From Clostridiales bacterium (GTDB taxonomy: Bacteria; Bacillota; Sulfobacillia; UBA995; UBA9673): a stretch of DNA of 5,751 bases. Made by a program: the position numbers and the translations under genes. Under the pieces are notes generated by a model. That model ran no database searches and was not told the DNA's origin. It was given only the letters and a program-made list of their open reading frames with translations. Every line of letters begins with the position of its first letter. Within the stretch, counting starts at the first letter, position 1. Where the stretch lies: assembly GCA_003541445.1 (NCBI GenBank), contig DPMO01000176.1:1-5751 (forward strand), given 5' to 3'. Of the stretch, positions 1 through 4,640 are shown one piece after another.

Positions 1-147
1 CCTATGAACCGTCGAACTTGGGGGGGAGGTCCGGCCTTCGACGTCTGCGAGATAGAACGAGTGGGGGTTGCCGTCGAGGAGCTCGCACGTTTGCGTCTGC
101 AGGCCACACGGAAACGGCGCCCCCAGCGGGCCCCCCGTCTCCGGCAC
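1..147 (-). CDS. Possible 5' part of an unrecognised minus-strand gene, cut by the left edge
   Basis: On the minus strand a frame is open from a GTG at 147 down to base 1, giving 49 residues that start VPETGGPLGAPF and include DGNPHSFYLADVEGRT. By my count 39 of 49 codons end in G or C, in line with the sure genes here and clearly better than the other frames of this stretch. The frame stays open upstream to a stop at 220-222, but that part has a weaker third-position bias and no ATG, GTG or TTG, so GTG-147 is the only usable start. No Shine-Dalgarno sequence lies before it, which is a real weakness. If genuine, the gene is divergent from the binding-protein gene at 207 and the two share a short regulatory gap of about 60 bases. 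I do not recognise the product. It could equally be chance open frame in GC-rich DNA. Confidence 0.28.
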   Translation of the reverse strand, partial: MPETGGPLGAPFPCGLQTQTCELLDGNPHSFYLADVEGRTSPPSSTVHR

Positions 148-206
148 ATTCTGGGCTCGGTCGATAAGGAAGGAGCCCGTCGCGACAAGAGAGAACTTAC
201 GGCGAC

Positions 207-1652
207 ATGCTGTTGCGCCTCAGAACCACAGGACGCTTTGCCCTTGTGCTTGTCCTGGCCGGCACGACGTTGCTCGCCATGGCTGGCTGTGAACTTCGCC
301 TGACCCGTCCCGGGGTGACGATTGTCGTGTGGGACGGCCCCCGCTGGGCCGACGAGTCGGGTAACCACTACCACTGGGTCCAGCGGAAGATAGAAGAGTT
401 CGAGGCCACCCATCCCTTCGTGGAGGTCATCTTCGTCCCGGTGGAGTGGAGCCTTCTCCGCCCCATGCTCGACGCGGCCAAGAACGCCGGAGAACTTCCC
501 GACATCGCTCCCTTCGACCTCAGTGCGGGGGGAGTCACCCTGGAGGAGATAGACGAGGGACTGCTGGAGCCTGTGGACGGCTTTCTGGAAGACCCCGACG
601 ACCTGTCGCCCCAGGCCCGCCAGGCCTACACCTACGACGGTCGCCTGTGGGGCTTTCCGTCATCCATGACTGGGCACGTTCTTCTCCTAAATCTGCACCT
701 CTTTGAGGAGCGAGGCGTCGAGCTGCCGCCCGGAGGCCGGTGGACCTGGGAAGAGTTCCTGGAGGCCTGCCGGAGGCTCACCTTCGACCGTGACGGCGAC
801 GGGAACACCGACGTCTGGGGCTTCGCCACCTACGTCCTCCCCGGCTACTACGAGGTCTGGCCCTTCCTCTACGCGAGCGGGGCTCGGCCCGTCTCGGGGG
901 ACCTCACCACGTACACCTTCAATTCCGAGAGCGCGGTAGGAGCTCTCGACAGACTCGTGGACCTCGTCTTTGAGGAGAACGTGGCCCACCCCTCCACGGG
1001 CACCTCGTCTGTGCGGACGGTGTTCAACCTCTTCGCCGACCCGGAACAGCAGCAGGTGGCCATCGAACCCTGGTCGGCCTGGGCGATAGACTACCTGACC
1101 GTCAGCGAACAAGCCATTAAGAACTTCACCGTGGCCGCCTACCCGACCATGCCCATCGGGGGCAGCGCCGACGTGGGAGAGGCGGGCACGCCGGGCGCCG
1201 GTGAGGACGGCTCTGGCTCCGCTGCCCTCGCGGTCTGGGGGGGTGAGGATGGCCCCTTGACCATCGGCGGGACAGGCGGGTTCGTGGTCTTCCGGCAGGA
1301 AGACCCCCACCGGCGCAGCCTGGTCATGGAGCTCGCCAACTACCTCACCAGCACCGCGGCCCAGTACGAGCTCGCCCGCGGCTACCACGCCTTCCCGGCC
1401 CGGAGGAGCGCCCCGGGCCTCGGCCCCTTCGCCGGAGAGCCGGCCTACGAGCGCGCCGCCGAGATCGTCTTCCGCGCCGAGAGCCTGCCCCCCCACTCCC
1501 GGCGGCCGGAGATAGAGCGCCTCATCCAGAGGCAGATACAGATGGTCCTGCTCGGAATCAAGAACGCCTCGGAGGCCCTCCAGCACGCCGGGGAAGCCGT
1601 GGCCGAACTCCTCGCCGAGCCGGAGGAGGAAGGCCGGGACGAGGACCGGTAG
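207..1652 (+). CDS. ABC transporter extracellular substrate-binding lipoprotein (family 1, sugar type)
   Basis: The 481-residue product is probably a membrane-anchored receptor that captures a sugar or oligosaccharide outside the cell and hands it to an ABC permease. Residues 1-28 form a lipoprotein signal: basic start (Arg4, Arg6, Arg10), hydrophobic core, then LAMAGC with Cys28 as the lipidation site; Met at -3 is slightly off the lipobox consensus. The mature part begins with a beta strand (VTIVVWDGPRW), then WVQRKIEEFEATHPFVEVIFVPV, the usual family-1 opening. GRLWGFPSS (145-153), WTWEEFLEACRRLT (179-192) and the acidic, probably calcium-binding loop DRDGDGNTD (194-202) are also typical. 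A Gly/Ser/Ala-rich stretch at about 318-350 looks like a lineage-specific loop insertion. The C-terminus is helical and very acidic. ATG-207 is the only start between an in-frame stop (165-167) and the signal peptide; no strong ribosome binding site precedes it. No permease gene follows, so partners must lie elsewhere. The ligand cannot be told from sequence. Confidence 0.93.
   Translation: MLLRLRTTGRFALVLVLAGTTLLAMAGCELRLTRPGVTIVVWDGPRWADESGNHYHWVQRKIEEFEATHPFVEVIFVPVEWSLLRPMLDAAKNAGELPDIAPFDLSAGGVTLEEIDEGLLEPVDGFLEDPDDLSPQARQAYTYDGRLWGFPSSMTGHVLLLNLHLFEERGVELPPGGRWTWEEFLEACRRLTFDRDGDGNTDVWGFATYVLPGYYEVWPFLYASGARPVSGDLTTYTFNSESAVGALDRLVDLVFEENVAHPSTGTSSVRTVFNLFADPEQQQVAIEPWSAWAIDYLTVSEQAIKNFTVAAYPTMPIGGSADVGEAGTPGAGEDGSGSAALAVWGGEDGPLTIGGTGGFVVFRQEDPHRRSLVMELANYLTSTAAQYELARGYHAFPARRSAPGLGPFAGEPAYERAAEIVFRAESLPPHSRRPEIERLIQRQIQMVLLGIKNASEALQHAGEAVAELLAEPEEEGRDEDR
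1158..1256 (+). other. Low-complexity Gly/Ser/Ala/Asp insertion in the binding protein
   Basis: Residues about 318-350 of the binding protein, from GGSADVGEAGTPG through GEDGSGSAALAVWGGEDG, are rich in Gly, Ala, Ser and acidic residues. They sit between the conserved segment NFTVAAYPTMP and the segment LTIGGTGGFVVF, which in family-1 binding proteins are usually joined by a short loop. It is in frame and has no stop. The likely meaning is a flexible surface loop added in this lineage. Confidence 0.6.
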
Positions 1653-1699
1653 GCCGGAGGAGCCCGGTTCGAGGGTCCGACCCTGTGGCAGATTCGCCC

Positions 1700-1728
1700 T
1701 TGACCGGTACTTTGAACCTTGGTAATTG
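1700..1728 (+). promoter_or_regulatory. Possible sigma-70-type promoter before the secreted hydrolase gene
   Basis: TTGACC (1700-1705, one mismatch to the -35 consensus) is followed after 17 bases by TAATTG (1723-1728), preceded by TGG as in an extended -10 element. The -10 match is poor. The stretch 1700-1735 is the most AT-rich of this GC-rich window and lies between two same-strand genes with 167 bases between them, which suits an independent promoter for the downstream gene. The rest of the gap holds only a weak hairpin, AGGGT-ccg-ACCCT at 1672-1684, with no T run. Confidence 0.33.
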
Positions 1729-1743
1729 ATAAAACTGGCAGCG

Positions 1744-1829
1744 AAGGGAGGGATGACGGGTTGCGGGAGAAAGTACTCTACACCTTCTTCGCTGCGCTGT
1801 CTGGTTCTCAGGGGTCTGCATGGCGGTGA
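1744..1829 (+). pseudogene. Displaced signal-peptide start of the downstream secreted protein (apparent -1 frameshift)
   Basis: AAGGGAGG (1744-1751) is the best ribosome binding site in the gap. It stands nine bases before a TTG at 1761 that opens the peptide (M)REKVLYTFFAALSGSQGSAWR, ending at TGA 1827-1829. This looks like a basic signal-peptide start cut short. The frame of the downstream gene, read upstream of its ATG-1820, gives VWFSGVC from 1799. Adding one G after CTG (1797-1799) joins the two as REKVLYTFFAAL-VWFSGVC-MAVTTVFLPLSG, a textbook signal peptide with a basic start, a long hydrophobic core and the small-residue end AAAGA. The downstream frame alone is blocked upstream by TGA at 1754-1756. 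I infer a one-base deletion in the genome or a base-calling error around 1797-1802. Confidence 0.55.
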
Positions 1830-2782
1830 CGACTGTCTTCCTTCCCCTCTCAGGCGATGTGGCAGCGGCAGGCGCGCGGGTCGACTTCACCATCGGCGAG
1901 AGCCACTACGTGATGGACGGCCAGGTGGTGAACACCGACGCGGCTCCGTTCATCGAGAACGGCCGGACGTATGTTCCCGTACGGTATCTCGGCGACGCTC
2001 TCGGCGCGTACGTCGAATGGAAGGGGGAAACACGGACGGTCGTCCTGACCAAGGGCTCGGTGGAGGTCAGGCTCGTGATCGGCAGCCACACCATCACGGT
2101 GGCCGGAGAGGGTCGGGTCATGGATGTGGCCCCCTTGATAAGAGAGGGCCGGACCTTCCTGCCGGCGAGGTATGTCGCCGAGGCCTTCGGCTACCAGGTC
2201 GGATGGAACGCCGAGGAGCGGATGGTCACGATTACGGCCCAACCCTCCGAAGCCCTCTGCCTTGTTCCAGGTGACATACTTGTCATCATCAGCGAAGAGG
2301 AACTGACCTACACCATCGAGGTGCCTTTGTATGGGGAGATGACCATCAGCCTCGGCTACAGGGATCATATCGCGATATACGTGGGAGACGGACAGGTGGT
2401 CGAGGCGACAGAGTCCGGCGGAGTGGTTGCGAGTGCCTTGTCCTCGTGGGTAGGCAGACCCGGTCAAGTGGGTCTGGAGATACTGCGAGTGGACGTGGCC
2501 GACGACATAAGGCAGGCGGCCGTCCAGTTCGCCCTGGCTCAGGTGGGCGATGCCTACGACTGGGATTGGATGACCCTGGACTACGCGGACTCGGAGACCG
2601 AGTGGTACTGCAGTGAAATCGTGTGGGCGGCCTACAAGAACCAAGGAGTCGACCTTGACGCGAACAGCATGAGTCACGGTGCTCACGGCGGTGTCGCCCC
2701 GCAGGAGACCTGCGACAGTGGGCACACCCGGCTGATCGCGACAGAGCTGCTGCCTGAGTGTACCGGCGGGGCCGGTGGGTGA
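1820..2782 (+). CDS. Secreted protein: copper-amine-oxidase-like N-terminal domain plus permuted papain-like (YiiX/C92-type) hydrolase
   Basis: This frame encodes 320 residues. Residues 1-19 are hydrophobic and end in AAAGA, like the second half of a signal peptide. Residues about 21-140 are a PF07833-type domain, with two clear repeats: NGRTYVPVRYLGDALGAYVEW (48-68) and EGRTFLPARYVAEAFGYQVGW (109-129). Despite the name this family is not an oxidase; it is a common add-on in Bacillota surface proteins. From about 147 a second domain begins with LVPGDILVII, then HIAIYVGDGQVVEA (His183, Glu196), and later WYCSEIVWAAY with Cys264. The order His then Cys, and the YCSE motif, point to the permuted papain-like NlpC/P60 relatives (YiiX, peptidase C92 type), which act as cysteine hydrolases or acyltransferases; the substrate is unknown. 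Cys147, Cys298 and Cys314 could form disulfides outside the cell. ATG-1820 has a fair ribosome binding site (AGGGG, 1810-1814), but this start lacks a basic signal-peptide region; the true start was probably TTG-1761 before a one-base deletion. Confidence 0.85.
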   Translation: MAVTTVFLPLSGDVAAAGARVDFTIGESHYVMDGQVVNTDAAPFIENGRTYVPVRYLGDALGAYVEWKGETRTVVLTKGSVEVRLVIGSHTITVAGEGRVMDVAPLIREGRTFLPARYVAEAFGYQVGWNAEERMVTITAQPSEALCLVPGDILVIISEEELTYTIEVPLYGEMTISLGYRDHIAIYVGDGQVVEATESGGVVASALSSWVGRPGQVGLEILRVDVADDIRQAAVQFALAQVGDAYDWDWMTLDYADSETEWYCSEIVWAAYKNQGVDLDANSMSHGAHGGVAPQETCDSGHTRLIATELLPECTGGAGG

Positions 2783-2824
2783 TCGAAGGGCTGTCCGGCA
2801 AAGCGAGGCATCCAGGCGAGGTCG

Positions 2825-2853
2825 GGGGGCGGCACAGACAAGGGGCCGCCCCC
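2825..2853. terminator. Strong GC hairpin between convergent genes, probable two-way terminator
   Basis: GGGGGCGGC (2825-2833) pairs perfectly with GCCGCCCCC (2845-2853) around an 11-base loop, and G2824/T2854 could add a wobble pair. It lies in the 77-base gap between the stop codons of two convergent genes, where a shared terminator is expected. On the plus strand only two T's follow; on the minus strand there is no T run. It is therefore not a classical intrinsic terminator, but weak T tracts are common in very GC-rich genomes. Confidence 0.6.
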
Positions 2854-2859
2854 TTACCG

Positions 2860-4353
2860 TCACCACTCCGGCAGCTCCAGCCCTGTCTCCGCCCCCGCCT
2901 CCTTCAAGGCCGCCATCGCCTCGGCCTTGAGCGCGGCCAAGGCCTCCGGGGTCCGGCCCTCGCACCGGACCACGAGGGCCGGTTGGGTGTTGGAGGCCCG
3001 CACCAGGAGCCACCCGTCGGGGAAGATGACCCTGGCCCCGTCCACGTCCACGACCTCGGCTCCCCTGCCGGCGTACCTGCGCCGGACCCTCTCGACGACC
3101 TCGAATTTGGCCTCGTCGGGACAGGTAATCCGCGTCTCCGGGGTCGAGTGGTAGCGCGGCCGGTCGGCCAGGAGGTCCGACAAGGGGCGGTCCGACCCCG
3201 AAAGGATGCGCAGGAGCCTCGCCCCGGCGTAGATGGCGTCGTCGAACCCGAAGTACTCGTCGGCGAAGAACATGTGGCCCGACATCTCGCCGGCGAAGAG
3301 CGCCCCTATCTCCCGCATCTTGGCCTTGATGAGGGAGTGCCCGGTGCGGTGGAAGAAGGGGCTCCCGCCGAGCCGCCTGGCCTCGTCGAAGACGGCCTGC
3401 GAGCACTTCACCTCCACGATGACGGGGGTCCCGGGGTGACGGGGGAGGATCTCCCTCCAGAAAAGGATCATGAGGTCGTCGCCCCACAGGATGTTCCCTT
3501 GCTCGTCCACGACCCCAAGCCGGTCCGCGTCCCCGTCGAAGGCCAAGCCACAGTCGGCCCCCGTGTCGCGGACCGTGCGGACGAGGTCGGCGAGGTTCTC
3601 CGGCTTCACGGGGTCCGGCCAGTGGTTGGGGAACCGGCCGTCAGGCTCGCAGTAGAGGGGGATGACCTCACAGCCCAGGGCCTCGTAGAGGGGGACCGCT
3701 ATCCGTCCGGCCGTGCCGTTGCCGGCGTCGACGACGACTTTCAGGCGTCGGGGGCCGAGGCGGACGCGGTCGGCGATGGTCCGGATGTAGGCCCGGACGG
3801 GCCTGCGGTACGTGACCGGGACGCCGCCGCCAGGCGTGGCGCCGGTCGCGCCCTCCCCGGCCGCCTTCTCGGCTCCGGCCGGCGCCGCCGCTCCACCCGG
3901 CGCCCCCGCTGTGCCCGACGCCTCCCCCCCGGCCAGCGCCTCCGCCCTGCGCCCGAGCTCCCGGATGTCCTCGCCGTAGATGGTGCCGAAGCCGCGGGCC
4001 AGCTTCATCCCGTTGTACTCGGGCGGGTTGTGGCTCCCCGTGATCATCACCCCGCCGTCCACGCCGTAGCGGACGCGGGAGAAGTAGAAGACGGGCGTGG
4101 GGACGACGCCGATGTCGACGACCCTGAGGCCGGCCCGGCCGAGGCCGCGGATGACCGCCTCCCGAAGGGCCCTCGACGACCGCCGGTTGTCCCGCCCGAC
4201 GAGGACGCCCTTTCCCGCCTCCCCGGGGGCCGTCTCCGACAGCCACTCCCCGTAGGAGCGGGCGACGAGCTCGGCCACCTCGGGGGTCAGCTCCGTGTCG
4301 ACCCGTCCGCGGACGTCGTACTCGCGGAAGATGTTCCTGCGCAAACCACCCAT
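2860..4353 (-). CDS. manB: Phosphomannomutase/phosphoglucomutase (alpha-D-phosphohexomutase family)
   Basis: The enzyme interconverts hexose 6-phosphate and hexose 1-phosphate (mannose and/or glucose) through a phosphoserine, feeding GDP-mannose or UDP-glucose for glycans and envelope polymers in the cytoplasm. The 497 residues begin MGGLRRNIFREYDVRG, the family's usual N-terminus. The active-site loop TGSHNPPEYNG has the phosphoserine at Ser107; the magnesium loop DGDADR is at 273-278; the sugar-recognition loop GEMSGH is at 355-360; the phosphate-binding loop RASNTQP is at 452-458. GEMSGH and the overall pattern fit the AlgC/ManB group with dual mannose/glucose activity better than phosphoglucosamine mutase. 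A Gly/Ala-rich insert at about 141-178 explains the extra length over the roughly 460 residues usual for the group. I chose the ATG at 4353-4351 over the one 19 codons upstream, because GGGAG lies five bases before it and conserved sequence starts there. It is convergent with the secreted hydrolase gene and divergent from ahcY. Confidence 0.95.
   Translation of the reverse strand: MGGLRRNIFREYDVRGRVDTELTPEVAELVARSYGEWLSETAPGEAGKGVLVGRDNRRSSRALREAVIRGLGRAGLRVVDIGVVPTPVFYFSRVRYGVDGGVMITGSHNPPEYNGMKLARGFGTIYGEDIRELGRRAEALAGGEASGTAGAPGGAAAPAGAEKAAGEGATGATPGGGVPVTYRRPVRAYIRTIADRVRLGPRRLKVVVDAGNGTAGRIAVPLYEALGCEVIPLYCEPDGRFPNHWPDPVKPENLADLVRTVRDTGADCGLAFDGDADRLGVVDEQGNILWGDDLMILFWREILPRHPGTPVIVEVKCSQAVFDEARRLGGSPFFHRTGHSLIKAKMREIGALFAGEMSGHMFFADEYFGFDDAIYAGARLLRILSGSDRPLSDLLADRPRYHSTPETRITCPDEAKFEVVERVRRRYAGRGAEVVDVDGARVIFPDGWLLVRASNTQPALVVRCEGRTPEALAALKAEAMAALKEAGAETGLELPEW
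3820..3933 (-). other. Gly/Ala-rich low-complexity insertion in the phosphohexomutase
   Basis: Residues about 141-178 (AGGEASGTAG ... AGEGATGATPGGGVPV) are almost wholly Gly, Ala, Pro, Glu and Thr. They sit between the helix EDIRELGRRAEAL and the strand/helix TYRRPVRAYIRTIADRV, at the edge of domain 1, where relatives have a short link. The frame is kept and both sides are conserved, so the enzyme should remain active with a flexible surface loop. Confidence 0.7.
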
Positions 4354-4358
4354 CGTTT

Positions 4359-4363
4359 CTCCC
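4359..4363 (-). promoter_or_regulatory. Ribosome binding site that fixes the mutase start
   Basis: On the minus strand GTGGGAGAAACG directly precedes the ATG at 4353-4351, placing GGGAG five bases from the start. This favours this ATG over the upstream in-frame ATG at 4410-4408, whose extra 19 residues (MRRPGRHGRGSTAIGVGET) do not resemble the family. Confidence 0.7.
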
Positions 4364-4401
4364 ACCCCGATTGCGGTGCTTCCACGACCGTGTCGCCCCG
4401 G

Positions 4402-4460
4402 CCTGCGCACGCAGGGGCCCCGCCTGCCGGCGGGCGCCCCGCCGCGCCGGACCCCGCGGC
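4402..4460. repeat. Cluster of three adjoining GC-rich hairpins in the divergent intergenic region
   Basis: Three inverted repeats lie end to end. CCTGCG-ca-CGCAGG spans 4402-4415. GGGGCCCCGCC (4414-4424) pairs with GGCGGG-c-GCCCC (4429-4440) over a TGCC loop, an 11-bp stem with one bulged C. GCCGCG (4441-4446) pairs with CGCGGC (4455-4460). The first and second overlap by two bases, so they may compete. They lie just upstream of the mutase gene, perhaps in its leader RNA if transcription starts near 4470, and upstream of ahcY. No T run follows on either strand. Confidence 0.5.
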
Positions 4461-4532
4461 CCTTACAGTCTACCCGCAGGAGGTCCGTCCGTGTCGCTGG
4501 CCCCGGCCTCTCATCCAGGGCAACCTAACCTC

Positions 4533-4576
4533 GACCTCTCGGGAAGAGGACAGTGACCTCCCGAGAAGAGGACTGT
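4533..4576 (+). repeat. 22-bp tandem repeat, two copies, in the ahcY upstream region
   Basis: GACCTCTCGGGAAGAGGACAGT (4533-4554) is followed without a gap by a second copy at 4555-4576 that differs at 3 of 22 positions (copy positions 7, 10 and 20). Copy 1 contains a dyad, CCTCT-cggga-AGAGG; copy 2 keeps it partly (CCTC...GAGG). The repeat period is about two helical turns, as for paired regulator sites on one face of DNA. It ends 64 bases before the ahcY start. No known operator is recognised. Confidence 0.6.
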
Positions 4577-4586
4577 CCGGCCTTCC
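4542..4586 (+). promoter_or_regulatory. Long imperfect hairpin in the ahcY leader
   Basis: GGACAGT (4548-4554) pairs perfectly with ACTGTCC (4572-4578). Inside it CCTC (4557-4560) pairs with GAGG (4568-4571) round a seven-base loop, with a two-base bulge (GA). Outside it GGAAG (4542-4546) can pair with CTTCC (4582-4586) across small internal loops. The structure uses parts of both copies of the 22-bp repeat. It could be a leader RNA element or an operator dyad. It does not match the SAH or SAM riboswitch cores that I know. Confidence 0.4.
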
Positions 4587-4625
4587 GGGCGAAAGGCTGG
4601 GACCGTCGCACATGCCGACACCCAC

Positions 4626-4632
4626 AGGGGGG
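4626..4632 (+). promoter_or_regulatory. Ribosome binding site of ahcY
   Basis: AGGGGGG stands eight bases before the ATG at 4641, a good spacing, and supports this start. The encoded N-terminus then leads directly into conserved family sequence. Confidence 0.7.
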
Positions 4633-4640
4633 CTCAAGCC

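Noticed and set aside
4..303. 99-residue plus-strand open frame at the left edge
   Set aside because: It overlaps the signal peptide of the binding protein by almost 100 bases, has poor third-position bias, and resembles no known protein.
687..1586. 299-residue minus-strand open frame
   Set aside because: It is a shadow of the binding-protein gene and is Gly/Val/Arg-rich without motifs.
1672..1684. Terminator after the binding-protein gene
   Set aside because: AGGGT-ccg-ACCCT is only a 5-bp stem with a 3-base loop and no T run, too weak to call.
1726..2274. 182-residue plus-strand open frame from ATG-1726
   Set aside because: It overlaps the true frame of the secreted hydrolase and turns Arg/Gly-rich after 1820. 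The PF07833-type motifs are in the other frame.
1850..3487. 545-residue minus-strand open frame
   Set aside because: It runs antisense to the secreted hydrolase gene and then overlaps the mutase in another frame. Its composition is Arg/Gly/Pro-rich with no recognisable motif, as expected of shadow frames in GC-rich DNA.
4480..4640. SAM-I, SAM-IV or SAH riboswitch upstream of ahcY
   Set aside because: CTGGCCC and GGCAACC (4485-4530) recall fragments of SAM riboswitch cores, but the spacing is wrong and the upstream conserved helices are absent. No SAH core (GAGGAGCGCTGC type) is seen. A covariance-model search would settle it.
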